Source: Spirosoma sordidisoli (GTDB lineage: Bacteria > Bacteroidota > Bacteroidia > Cytophagales > Spirosomataceae). From it: a DNA stretch of 64,000 nucleotides. The stretch is taken from contig NZ_SBLB01000003.1 of the NCBI RefSeq assembly GCF_004138325.1, forward strand, positions 124,001 to 188,000, written 5' to 3'. The translations under genes were made by a program, and so were the position numbers. This document shows positions 1 to 8,495 of the stretch, one piece after another. Position 1 is the stretch's first letter. Each line of letters starts with the position of its first letter. The notes under the pieces were generated by a model. That model did no database searches, had not been told where the DNA came from, and was given only the letters and a program-made list of their open reading frames with translations.

Positions 1-61
1 CATCGAATACGGCCCCGGGGCGATTCGATGCGGTCTGTCAGCTGAGCAGGCCAGGGATTAA
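1..61. other. Window edge, no gene recognised
   Basis: These bases lie downstream of the outer-membrane factor gene, which is on the minus strand. No complete gene or clear terminator can be supported here. Confidence 0.4.
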
Positions 62-1519
62 CTAGTCCCAGCCGCCCCCCAACGATCGATACAGGTCGGT
101 CAGGGACAAAAACTGCGCCTGCCGGGTGTTGATCAGCGCCAGTTCAGCCTCCAGCACGCTGCGCTGCGCCGTGATCACCTCCAGGTAAGACGCGTAGCCC
201 CCGGCAAAGAGATCGTTCGAGACGGTAACGGCCTGATTCAGCACGTTGACTTCCTGGGCCTGGAGGTCAGCCACGTTGCGGTAGTTTTCGACCCCCCGCA
301 GACTGGTAACCACCTCGCTGAACCCGGTCTGAACCGTCTGGTGATACCGATACAGCAGTTCGCGGCTCTGGGCTATCGACTGGCCGTAGCTGGCTTTCAG
401 GAAACGACGGTTCAGGATCGGAGCGGATAGTCCACCCAGGATACCCGCGGCAATGGAGCCCGGATTGAACAGCACCGACGTGCGGAACGCATTGAGCCCC
501 ACGTAGGCAGACAGGTTCAGGCTGGGCAGAAACTCGGCCCGGGCTACGTCGATATCGACGTTGGCGGCCTGTAGTTCCAGCTCGGCCTGCCGAATATCGG
601 GTCGGCGGGTGAGCATCTGCGCGGGTATACCCGATGTTACCTGACCCGGCAGCTCCCGACCCCGCAGCGACTGCCCCCGCGCGATGGGTTGCGGAAAACG
701 ACCCAGCAGGCGGTTCAGCTGGTTCTCGGCTTCTACGATCCGCTGCTGCACCTGGCCCTGTCGGCTGCGGGTGTTGAGGAGCTGAGCCGAAAACTGCTGA
801 ATGCCCAGCTCGGTAACCCGGCCCGCCTGTTTCTGTACCCGAACCAGCTCCAGCGCATTTTGCTGAAAGTTGATGTTCTTCTGTAATATCTCCAGCTCCC
901 CGTCGAGGGCCAGCAGGGTGTAATAATACCGCGCTATCTCCGATACCAGCGCCGTAACGACCGCATGACGTCCTTCTTCCGAGGCCAGCAGGCGTAGGTA
1001 AGCTGCTTTGCGCCGGTTCCTGAGTTTCCCCCAGATGTCGACCTCCCAGGTGCTGCGGGCGCCCAGGAAAAAATCAGGCGTTGGGTTCGGAATGACCTGA
1101 TCCCCGCGGATATTATCGGACAGGTTAGTATCGAAGTTGCCCACGCCGTTGAGGGTGTTTCGGCCAAAGCGGTCAACGCCAGCCGAGGCTACGGCGTTGA
1201 CCGAAGGAACCAGAAAGCCTCGGCTGTAGTCGAACGCAGCCCGGGCCACTTCGATCCGCTGGGTGGCAATCCGCAGGTCGAGGTTACCCGCCAGGGCCGT
1301 ATCGATGAGCGACACCAGACTGGGGTCGGCAAAGAAAGTGCGCCAGCCCTGGGCGGCAATGCTGGACGTATCCTGACTGCCGGCAAAGGAACCCGGCAGG
1401 GGATGGGGCACGGAGGGTTGTACCGGCCGGGCTACCTGACAGCTACTGATAACCAGAACCAGGGTCGCCAAACGGCCCGCGCTTAGGAAATATGATTTAG
1501 GGATGAATGACGGCACCAT
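62..1519 (-). CDS. RND efflux outer-membrane factor lipoprotein (NodT/OprM type)
   Basis: This is the outer-membrane channel of a tripartite efflux pump, about 485 aa, with the two repeated coiled-coil/strand halves of the OEP (TolC) family. I start it at the ATG at 1519 because the protein then opens with a normal lipoprotein signal: a basic stretch, a hydrophobic core and a lipobox ending in Cys27 (VISSC). A longer reading from a TTG at 1615 would bury this signal. The start lies inside the 3' end of the pump gene (23-base overlap), so the two are probably translationally coupled. It is the third gene of a fusion protein - pump - channel operon. The channel role is known for the family; the substrate is unknown. 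Confidence 0.9.
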   Translation of the reverse strand: MVPSFIPKSYFLSAGRLATLVLVISSCQVARPVQPSVPHPLPGSFAGSQDTSSIAAQGWRTFFADPSLVSLIDTALAGNLDLRIATQRIEVARAAFDYSRGFLVPSVNAVASAGVDRFGRNTLNGVGNFDTNLSDNIRGDQVIPNPTPDFFLGARSTWEVDIWGKLRNRRKAAYLRLLASEEGRHAVVTALVSEIARYYYTLLALDGELEILQKNINFQQNALELVRVQKQAGRVTELGIQQFSAQLLNTRSRQGQVQQRIVEAENQLNRLLGRFPQPIARGQSLRGRELPGQVTSGIPAQMLTRRPDIRQAELELQAANVDIDVARAEFLPSLNLSAYVGLNAFRTSVLFNPGSIAAGILGGLSAPILNRRFLKASYGQSIAQSRELLYRYHQTVQTGFSEVVTSLRGVENYRNVADLQAQEVNVLNQAVTVSNDLFAGGYASYLEVITAQRSVLEAELALINTRQAQFLSLTDLYRSLGGGWD

Positions 1520-4500
1520 TGGTGTGGTTTTGTGAATAAGCAGGAACAGAGTCGGCTTCGTGGAGCTGGTCGTCGGTGTCCTCGGGATCACCGTCGGCCG
1601 GGGTTTTCGAGCCAAAGCGTTCGGCTAGTTTAGCGAAGATGACAAACAGACCCGGGATCACGACGAGCCCGAACAGCGTTCCGGTCAGCATACCGCCCGC
1701 TGCCGCCGTACCGATGGACCGGTTTCCGACGGCCCCCGCGCCCGACGCAATACAGAGCGGAATCAGTCCGGCAATGAACGCAAAGGAGGTCATCAGGATC
1801 GGGCGAAGCCGCGAAACGGCTCCTTCCATTGCCGCCTTCACGATCGGCAGCCCTTCTTTCTGTCGCTGGTTGGCGAACTCCACAATCAGAATCGCGTTTT
1901 TGCCGAGCAGACCGATCAGCATCACCAGCGCCACCTGCGCGTAGATGTTGTTCTGAAGCCCCATCAGCTGCAAAAAGGCAAAGGAGCCAAACACGCCCGT
2001 GGGCAGTGAGAGGATAACCGGCAGCGGCAGGAAGATGCTTTCGTACTGGGCCACCAGCAGCAGGTATACGAACACCAGACAGATGGCGAAGATGTACATG
2101 GCCTGATCGCCCGACAGCACTTCTTCCCGGGTCATACCCGACCATTCGAAACCGAACCCTTTGGGGAGCTGGGATTCAGCTACCTCTTCGATGGCCCGAA
2201 TCGCATCGCCACTGCTGTAGCCCGGCGCTGCGTCGCCGTTGATCATGGCCGAGGTATACATATTGTACCGGGTCAGCTGCTCGGGTCCGTAAACCCGCTG
2301 AAGCCGGACAAAGTTGGAGTAAGGTACCATCTCGCCCTGGTCGTTCTTGACCCGCAGGTTGAGTACGTCTTCGGGCTTGGTCCGGTAGCTGGGGTCGGCC
2401 TGTACCATCACCTTGTACATCTGACCGAAGCGGATGAAGTTAGACGCGTAATAACTACCCATCAGCGTCTGGAGCGTACCCATGGCGTTATCGATAGACA
2501 CCCCTTTTTGAGCGGCTTTTTCCTGGTCGACCTGTAACAGGTACTGCGGGAAACTCGGGTCGAAGCTGGTGAACGCGTCCCGGATCTCGGGCCGCTGCTT
2601 CAGGGCTTCGATGAATTTGTCGGCTACCTGGGCGGTTTTCTGGAGGTCGCCACTACGGCCCCGGTCCAGCAGGCGCAGTTCAAAGCCGCTCGAGTTACCA
2701 AACCCCGGTACGGTGGGCGGAGGGAAGAACTGGATACTGGCATCGTGAATGTGTCCAGTTTTTTCTTCCAGGATCTCGATCAGTTCCTGCATCGTCACCG
2801 ACCGCTCTTCCCAAGGTTTGAGGTTGATCATCCCCATGCCGTACGAAGCCCCCGCCCCGTCGGTCATAAGGCTGAATCCGGCCAGGGTCGATACGTTTTC
2901 GACCGATTCTTCTTTCGACACCACCTCCTCGATCGCGTCCAGCACTTTCTCGGTCCGGTCTACGGTGGCGCCGGCGGGTGTGGTGACGTTCACGTAGATC
3001 ATGCCCTGGTCTTCGGTCGGAATAAAGCCGCCCGGCAGGATGGTACTAACTCCCCAGGTGCCCAGAATAAAGAGCAAGAGGAGTCCCCAGGTGATCACGC
3101 CCCGGTTCAGGACCGGCTGCAGCAGGCGCTGGTACCGGTTCGACAACGCATCGTAGCCCCGGTTGAAGCGGGCGAAAAAACGACCCAGCAGGCCTTTCTG
3201 CTGGCCATGAACCGGCCGCAGCAGCAGCGCACAGAGGGCGGGCGTCAGCGTCAGCGCGTTAACCCCCGAAATGACAATGGCGATGGCCAGCGTCAGCGAG
3301 AACTGCCGGTAGAAAATACCGACCGGCCCCGACATAAACGCCACGGGCACGAACACCGCCGACATCACCAGGGTAATGGCTACGATAGCTCCGGCAATGT
3401 CGCTCATGGCTCCGAACGTAGCCGCCCGGGGCGACAGATGCTCTTCGGTCATCTTGGCATGAACGGCTTCGACCACCACAATGGCGTTGTCAACTACAAT
3501 ACCGATGGCCAGCACCAGCGCAAACAGGGTCAGCAGGTTGATCGAAAACCCGATCATGCTCATGAAGGCAAACGTGCCGACCAGAGCTACCGGCACCGCC
3601 AGGGCGCAGATCAGCGTTGACCGCCAATCCTGCAAAAACAGGAACACGATGATAAATACCAGAATAAAGGCTTCGACCAGGGTATGAATAACCTCGTTGA
3701 TCGACGCGTCCAGGAAGCGGGACACATCGTAGGCGTAGTTATAGGTCATGCCCGTCGGGAACGAGCTTTCTTTCAGCTCGGCCATGCGGGCTTTCACGTT
3801 GGCAATAACGTCGCGGGCGTTGGACCCCGGGCGCTGCTTGAGCATGATAGCCGCCGAGGGACGGCCGTCGGTTTTAGACAGGACGCCGTAATCGACGGAG
3901 CCGAATTCTACGCTGGCCACATCTTTCAGCCGAAGCAGCGAGCCGTCGGCATTGGCGCGGAGAACCAGATTTTCGTACTGGGCGGGCTCGAAAAATTTAC
4001 CCGTGTAGCGCAGCACGTATTGCAAAGTCTGAGGGTCGCGGTCGGCACTCTCGCCGGCTTTACCGGGGGCCGCTTCCACGTTCTGCTTCCGGATGGCCGC
4101 AATCACCTCGTCGGCCGAGACGTCATACACCGTCATCCGGTCGGGCTTGAGCCACACCCGCATCGAATAGTCGCGGTTCCCCATGATCGCGGCAAAGCCT
4201 ACGCCATCGATCCGCTTGAGCTCGGCCAGAATATTGATGTCGGCAAAATTGTAGATGAACTTCTCGTCGACGGTAGGGTCGTCGCTGACGATGTTGAGGT
4301 AAAGCAGCATGCTGTTCACCTCTTTTTCGGTCTGCACCCCCGCTTTGATCACCTCTTCGGGAAGCTCATCCAGCACGGTAGTGACGCGGGTCTGTACGTT
4401 TACAGCGGCCAGATCGGGATCGGTACCTACGTTGAAAAAGACCTGAATGAGGGTTGTGCCGTCGTTACCCGACATGGAGGTCATATAGGTCATGCCCGGC

Positions 4501-4715
4501 ACCCCGTTGATGGCCCGTTCCAGCGGGGTAGCAACGGCTTTGGTAGATACCTCCGCGTTGGCACCCGTGTATTTCGCCGTTACCGTTACCGAGGGCGGAA
4601 CAATATCCGGAAACTGGGTCACAGGCAGACTGGTCAGGGCCAGTACACCCATCAACACAATCACGACCGAGATGACGGTCGAGAGCAGCGGACGCTTGAT
4701 GAAGGTTTTGAACAT
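1497..4715 (-). CDS. RND efflux pump, HAE1/AcrB family permease
   Basis: An inner-membrane proton-driven drug exporter of 1072 aa, full length for the HAE1 family. It opens with the typical first transmembrane helix after MFKTFIKRP and carries two sets of membrane helices around two periplasmic loops. The fourth helix contains VVDNAIVVVE, so the Asp pair of AcrB (D407/D408) is Asp-Asn here. The tenth helix has GLLGKNAILIVE with the conserved Lys. A charged, disordered tail follows the last helix. The gene follows the fusion-protein gene by 70 bp and overlaps the channel gene. The Asp-Asn form is seen in other RND pumps, so I do not call it inactive. Substrate range cannot be read from the sequence. 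Confidence 0.95.
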   Translation of the reverse strand: MFKTFIKRPLLSTVISVVIVLMGVLALTSLPVTQFPDIVPPSVTVTAKYTGANAEVSTKAVATPLERAINGVPGMTYMTSMSGNDGTTLIQVFFNVGTDPDLAAVNVQTRVTTVLDELPEEVIKAGVQTEKEVNSMLLYLNIVSDDPTVDEKFIYNFADINILAELKRIDGVGFAAIMGNRDYSMRVWLKPDRMTVYDVSADEVIAAIRKQNVEAAPGKAGESADRDPQTLQYVLRYTGKFFEPAQYENLVLRANADGSLLRLKDVASVEFGSVDYGVLSKTDGRPSAAIMLKQRPGSNARDVIANVKARMAELKESSFPTGMTYNYAYDVSRFLDASINEVIHTLVEAFILVFIIVFLFLQDWRSTLICALAVPVALVGTFAFMSMIGFSINLLTLFALVLAIGIVVDNAIVVVEAVHAKMTEEHLSPRAATFGAMSDIAGAIVAITLVMSAVFVPVAFMSGPVGIFYRQFSLTLAIAIVISGVNALTLTPALCALLLRPVHGQQKGLLGRFFARFNRGYDALSNRYQRLLQPVLNRGVITWGLLLLFILGTWGVSTILPGGFIPTEDQGMIYVNVTTPAGATVDRTEKVLDAIEEVVSKEESVENVSTLAGFSLMTDGAGASYGMGMINLKPWEERSVTMQELIEILEEKTGHIHDASIQFFPPPTVPGFGNSSGFELRLLDRGRSGDLQKTAQVADKFIEALKQRPEIRDAFTSFDPSFPQYLLQVDQEKAAQKGVSIDNAMGTLQTLMGSYYASNFIRFGQMYKVMVQADPSYRTKPEDVLNLRVKNDQGEMVPYSNFVRLQRVYGPEQLTRYNMYTSAMINGDAAPGYSSGDAIRAIEEVAESQLPKGFGFEWSGMTREEVLSGDQAMYIFAICLVFVYLLLVAQYESIFLPLPVILSLPTGVFGSFAFLQLMGLQNNIYAQVALVMLIGLLGKNAILIVEFANQRQKEGLPIVKAAMEGAVSRLRPILMTSFAFIAGLIPLCIASGAGAVGNRSIGTAAAGGMLTGTLFGLVVIPGLFVIFAKLAERFGSKTPADGDPEDTDDQLHEADSVPAYSQNHTNGAVIHP

Positions 4716-4785
4716 ATGCGTTGAGTTTATGTACGGGTTACGCGAGGGGAAGCCTGACGCACAAACTGGGGGAGGTCTGTAAACA

Positions 4786-5940
4786 CTAGTCGGCCGACGC
4801 GTACAGGGCGCGCAGTTCGTTGGCGGGTAAGGTCTGGGGCGTAATGGTCAGGCCATCCTTAACGTTCTGGATGCCTTCGTAGACGATCCGCTCGCCGGGA
4901 CGCAGCCCCGACTGCACGATGTAAAACTGATCGACCCGGCTCCGGGGAATAAAACTGCGGGTCTTTACCTTGTTGTTGGCGTCAACCACGTACACGAAAT
5001 TTTTGTCCTGTACTTCGAATACGGCTTTCTGGGGAACCAGCAGGGCATCATCCACATCGGTCGACAAACGTACTTTACCCGTAGCCCCGTGGCGCAGCAG
5101 CCGGTTGGGGTTCGGAAAGCGGGCCCGGAACGCAATGGTGCCGGAGTTACCTTCAAAAATGGTCTCGGTCGTTTCTATCTTTCCTTTATGAGAATAGGGC
5201 GAGTCGTCGGCTAACAGCAGGTCGACTTCCTTGCTGGTCGTCTTGTCGGGGCTTTTCCGTTTCTTGACGAAGGCCAGGTATTCTTTCTCGGAGACGTTGA
5301 AGTAGGCGTAGATCTCCCGAACGTCGGATACGGTCGTCAGCAGGGCGCCTTCTTCGATCAGGCTACCCGGCTTAAACGGAATGCGGTTGATGACCCCATC
5401 GAAAGGCGCTCTGACGCCCGCCAGCGAGACGTGCAGCCGGGCTTTGGCCAAGGCCGCTTTGGCTTCGTTGATCGATGCCTGAGCCGACTCGCGTTTGGCC
5501 CTGGCCAGCTTCAGTTCCGAAGCCGATATGATGTTTTTATCGACCAGCAGCTTTACCCGTTCCATCTCCACTTCTGCCGTTTTGGCCTGGGCGGTGGCGT
5601 TTTCGAGGCTGGCCTGCGCCCGGGCGGTTTCCACGCGGTATTCGGCGTCGTTCAGCTGGAACATGAGTTGCCCTTTCCGAACGGGTTGCCCTTCATCGAC
5701 CAGAATCTTATCGAGGTAGCCGGCTACCCGGGCGCGTACCTCCACGTTCTGCACCGCTTCGAGGTTGCTGGCGTAGTCGTTGTCGAGGGTGGCGTCCTGG
5801 TTAGTAAGCTCGATAACCGGGAAAGCCGGTTTTTCCGCTGCCTCTTTTGTTTCGCTCGATTCAGACCGAGCCGAGCAGCCTGCCAGTGAAATCACTAGAG
5901 CGCTCACGAAGAAGACACTGATACCCGAAGATGCATTCAT
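4786..5940 (-). CDS. RND efflux periplasmic adaptor (membrane fusion) lipoprotein
   Basis: The adaptor that joins the RND pump to the outer-membrane channel, 384 aa. The ATG at 5940 gives a clean lipoprotein signal ending in the lipobox LAGC (Cys22); a longer TTG reading adds seven residues and fits less well. After the anchor come a barrel-sandwich half, an alpha-helical hairpin (about residues 90-160), the second lipoyl half with the motif VRAPFDGVINR, and beta-barrel and membrane-proximal domains. It is the first gene of the operon, and the array of CTTAGA repeats upstream is the likely control region. Function follows from the AcrA/MexA family; the drug or metal exported is not known. Confidence 0.92.
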   Translation of the reverse strand: MNASSGISVFFVSALVISLAGCSARSESSETKEAAEKPAFPVIELTNQDATLDNDYASNLEAVQNVEVRARVAGYLDKILVDEGQPVRKGQLMFQLNDAEYRVETARAQASLENATAQAKTAEVEMERVKLLVDKNIISASELKLARAKRESAQASINEAKAALAKARLHVSLAGVRAPFDGVINRIPFKPGSLIEEGALLTTVSDVREIYAYFNVSEKEYLAFVKKRKSPDKTTSKEVDLLLADDSPYSHKGKIETTETIFEGNSGTIAFRARFPNPNRLLRHGATGKVRLSTDVDDALLVPQKAVFEVQDKNFVYVVDANNKVKTRSFIPRSRVDQFYIVQSGLRPGERIVYEGIQNVKDGLTITPQTLPANELRALYASAD

Positions 5941-6020
5941 AAGATGAGTTATTCTGGACAAAAGTTAGGTGCCGGTGTAAGCCGCTGAACCTGTGGGGTA
6001 AATTGAACAGCTTCTACTGT

Positions 6021-6084
6021 GGCAAATACGGAAAGACTACTAAAGAAGACCTTAGAAAATACTTAGAATTCCCTTAGAGACCAC
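6021..6084 (-). promoter_or_regulatory. Promoter with 11-bp-spaced CTTAGA array (efflux operon)
   Basis: CTTAGA occurs at 6051, 6062 and 6073, exactly 11 bp apart, with a weaker CTAAAG at 6040 in the same phase. On the minus strand a TATTTG-like -7 element (complement of 6023-6028) lies just downstream. The layout matches that in front of the TPR gene: 26 of 30 bases are identical between 6051-6080 and 8233-8262, and the distance from GGCAA to the array is the same (19 bp). Direct repeats at 11 bp are typical of OmpR/PhoB-type regulators; PmrA boxes look similar. The regulator itself is not in the window. Confidence 0.65.
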
Positions 6085-6332
6085 TATAAAAAGAAGTGTT
6101 ACATTAAAAAAATATAAGAATAACTCCTCATAGTTCATTCTGACCTACGGCGAGTACTGTATAGTGCTAATTGCCCGTCGGCTCCATCGCTTGGTTTACC
6201 GCCCGGATTAACGCAACAGCGAGTAGACAAATACTCGCAGGCCATCTCTTCAAAAATTGTATTTTTCAAATATTTTCACCCTCGTATCATAGGAGTCTGA
6301 TGCGGGTAATTGCCCACGGCTGTACACGCAAA

Positions 6333-6384
6333 ACTCCTCATACGCAACCCGTCGTAGCTGTAGACCGGTTTGAGTATGAGGAGT
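6333..6384 (-). terminator. Inverted repeat, likely terminator of the TPR gene
   Basis: An 11-bp perfect stem (ACTCCTCATAC at 6333-6343 and its complement at 6374-6384) extends inward with mismatches. It sits about 30 bp past the stop codon of the TPR gene, which is on the minus strand. There is no long T-run, so termination is inferred from position. Confidence 0.4.
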
Positions 6385-6414
6385 GGGCAGGCAGACTAGT
6401 CTGGAAAAGACTCG

Positions 6415-8148
6415 TTACTGATCCGTTGAGTCGTCGGTATCGGCCGTGGCAATTTTGGCCAGGTCGGTATTATTGGGCAGCAGGGTGAGTCCGCGTTTGA
6501 GCCAGTCGGCCCGGGCGGTTTGGTCTTTGGTGACCAGTTCGTGGTACGATATCAGGTACTTGAAGGCGAGTGCCAAATCTTTCTGATACCGCTTCCGCTC
6601 CTCTTCCTTGTCAGCAACCATGCCGATAAACTGCTCGAAATAAGGGCGGGCTTTGCCATTTCTGACGGCCTCTTCGGGCGTGTAGGCGTAGTAGTTAGCC
6701 TTGGCCCGGTACAGCACCGTGGGCGAATAATCGGGCGAACCCTGCTGCGCCAGGGCTAGGGCCGAATCGGCTTTGGCGAAGCGAAGCGTATCCCGCTGCA
6801 GTTTACCCAGGCTATCGCGGGCAAACCCGAGGGTGTAGTTGCTCATGCCGTACCGGAACAGATCCTGCATGTCGGCTTTGAAGCCGTGTTTAGCAGCTGA
6901 GTCGAGCGCGGCCACGGCCTGCGGGTGCTTCTTGGTCCGGTAGTAGTATTTGGCTACGTCGCTGTAGAGGTTCTCGCTGGTATCGGCCGGGGCCGCTTTG
7001 AGCAGGTAGGCTATACCGACTGAGTCGTTCTGCGCCTTGAGCGAATCATTGGCAAACCCTTCCTGCGCCAGATACGCCCGTCCCAGGTATTTATAATCGT
7101 CGGGCATAGCCTTCTGGGGCGCTTTTTCGAGAAAGGTGCTGATGTTTTCAATGGCTTTCTGCGGCTGCTTCAGCGACGAGTAGGCCCAGCCCTCAATGCG
7201 GTAAACGATTGGGTTCTGGGCCAGCACAGCCCGGTTGCTGTCGATGACGTTTACGGCCTGCTGGAAATTGTTGGCCAGGAAATGAAACTGAGCGGACCGG
7301 AGCAGCATATCGGCCCGCCGATCGCCCGACACCCGAATGTACTGATCGGTATAGTTGGCGGCCTCCTTGTAGCGATTGACGAGGTAATAAAGTTCGGCCA
7401 GCTGTCGGTAAGCCGGGGCGTAGCGGGGATTGGCTTCGATGGCTTTTTTGTAGTTCTCGACCGACAGGTTCAGGTTTCGACCCTGCCAGTAGATATCGCC
7501 AATCCGCTGATAGACCCGGGAGGCATCCATGCCCATTTCCAGCGCACTCTCGTAGCGGGTAACGGCGGTCCCGGCGTCTTTATTCAGGTAGTGCGCATCG
7601 CCCAGCGCCAGCTGAACCGACGCGTTTTTCTTGTCCCGCTCGGCAGCCTGGTTCAGATAATCGATGGCCGAAGCCGCGTTGACGACCCGCGGATAACGAG
7701 GCTTGATGGAACCACTGTCGGGGGTGAGATACCCTGTGTAGGCTTCGCCGATCCGGTACAGGATGTCCGCGTTTTTTCCTTTGCTTTTCTTGACCACATC
7801 GGCCAGTTTGGCGCTGGCTTCGGTGGTGTTGTTCTGAACCAGATGGGTAATGGCAATACCCGTTTCGTTGAGCGGTACCCGCTTCTCGTCCGAAGGAACT
7901 CCTTTCTCGAACCAGATGCGGGCCGAGTCGGGCTGGCCGGCGCGCAGATAGCCGTAGCCAGCGTTAAAGTACGTCTGCATGCCCGGATTCTGCTGAGCGT
8001 CCTGCCGAAGTTTCTGTTTGGCTTCGTCGAAGCGGCCCATATTCATCAGGGTCGGTGCATCGGGAGCCGGCGTCTGAGCCGACGCCTGTATAGTAACCAG
8101 CAAACCGACAACGGCCAGTGGTCCTAAAAGGGGATGCTTGTTTTTCAT
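6415..8148 (-). CDS. Secreted tetratricopeptide-repeat protein
   Basis: A 577-aa protein with an N-terminal signal peptide (hydrophobic core, then QASAQ), so it is exported to the periplasm or cell surface. Almost all of the rest is helical TPR repeats, with motifs such as ALGDAHYLNKDAGTAV and NPRYAPAYRQLAELYYL. TPR proteins act as protein-protein scaffolds; no enzyme motif is visible. The start is the ATG at 8148. Its promoter region is nearly the same as that of the efflux operon, so the two are probably co-regulated and this protein may belong to the same envelope response. That link is an inference from shared control sequence only. Confidence 0.85.
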   Translation of the reverse strand: MKNKHPLLGPLAVVGLLVTIQASAQTPAPDAPTLMNMGRFDEAKQKLRQDAQQNPGMQTYFNAGYGYLRAGQPDSARIWFEKGVPSDEKRVPLNETGIAITHLVQNNTTEASAKLADVVKKSKGKNADILYRIGEAYTGYLTPDSGSIKPRYPRVVNAASAIDYLNQAAERDKKNASVQLALGDAHYLNKDAGTAVTRYESALEMGMDASRVYQRIGDIYWQGRNLNLSVENYKKAIEANPRYAPAYRQLAELYYLVNRYKEAANYTDQYIRVSGDRRADMLLRSAQFHFLANNFQQAVNVIDSNRAVLAQNPIVYRIEGWAYSSLKQPQKAIENISTFLEKAPQKAMPDDYKYLGRAYLAQEGFANDSLKAQNDSVGIAYLLKAAPADTSENLYSDVAKYYYRTKKHPQAVAALDSAAKHGFKADMQDLFRYGMSNYTLGFARDSLGKLQRDTLRFAKADSALALAQQGSPDYSPTVLYRAKANYYAYTPEEAVRNGKARPYFEQFIGMVADKEEERKRYQKDLALAFKYLISYHELVTKDQTARADWLKRGLTLLPNNTDLAKIATADTDDSTDQ

Positions 8149-8202
8149 AACATGTAGGGTTAATTCAGTATTCCTGAGCAGCGGGATGCTGTCTTCGATG
8201 GT

Positions 8203-8262
8203 GGCAAGATGGACGCGAAACCTAAGAAGGAGCTTAGGATATACTTAGAATTGGCTTAGAGA
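8203..8262 (-). promoter_or_regulatory. Promoter with 11-bp-spaced CTTAGA array (TPR gene)
   Basis: Four related words occur at 8222 (CTAAGA), 8233 (CTTAGG), 8244 (CTTAGA) and 8255 (CTTAGA), each 11 bp from the next. The array ends 74 bp upstream of the TPR start, and on the minus strand a CATCTTGCC stretch stands where the efflux promoter has its TATTTGCC element. The match in order, spacing and sequence to 6021-6084 argues for one regulator acting on both genes. Confidence 0.65.
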
Positions 8263-8413
8263 GGGCTAATCAGGGACAGCGTACCCCGCTTATAACCATT
8301 GTACCAGACCGACAAAGCGGCAGAAATAGTCTGGTCGAAGTGGCAGCGCGTTCATAAACAGTATGCCCAGCTCAGGAGTAAGCCTAAGGGGCGGGTAGGG
8401 GATTTGGCAAAAC

Positions 8414-8430
8414 CTTACAATCTGCTTAGA
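8414..8430. promoter_or_regulatory. Two-copy CTTA(C/G)A direct repeat upstream of the ClC gene
   Basis: CTTACA at 8414 and CTTAGA at 8425 are 11 bp apart, 66 bp upstream of the ClC start codon. Relative to the gene it stands in the opposite orientation to the two longer arrays. It could serve the ClC gene or be a distal site for the TPR promoter. With only two copies, chance is possible. Confidence 0.4.
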
Positions 8431-8495
8431 ACCGCCCGGGCCGTAAACCACAATCGAAATCAGGTCGTTGTCTAGCTAATCAATGGTGTTCATCA

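Larger units (their letters stand above)
5941..6414. other. Intergenic region: efflux promoter, AT-rich stretch, terminator-like repeat
   Basis: This 474-bp gap lies between the efflux operon and the 3' end of the TPR gene, both on the minus strand. It holds the CTTAGA array near 6040-6078, an AT-rich stretch near 6085-6125, and an inverted repeat at 6333-6384. The ten-base word ACTCCTCATA occurs at 6123 and 6333 and inverted at 6375. A possible 105-codon frame across 6171-6488 runs into the TPR gene on the opposite strand and has no protein-like character, so I do not call it. Confidence 0.5.
8149..8495. other. Divergent intergenic region between TPR and ClC genes
   Basis: This 347-bp gap separates the minus-strand TPR gene from the plus-strand ClC gene. 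It holds the four-repeat array at 8222-8260 close to the TPR gene and a two-repeat version at 8414-8430 close to the ClC gene. I see no small gene or RNA between them. Confidence 0.5.

Noticed and set aside
62..1615. A longer outer-membrane factor starting at TTG 1615
   Set aside because: The added 32 residues are basic and Thr/Pro rich and would precede the lipoprotein signal; ATG 1519 fits better.
3684..4724. A 346-codon plus-strand frame within the first RND pump gene
   Set aside because: It is an antisense shadow of a certain RND gene; its composition (His, Gly, Arg rich) is not protein-like.
6171..6488. A 105-codon plus-strand frame between the efflux and TPR genes
   Set aside because: It overlaps the TPR gene 3' end on the other strand, covers a likely terminator and lacks any domain.
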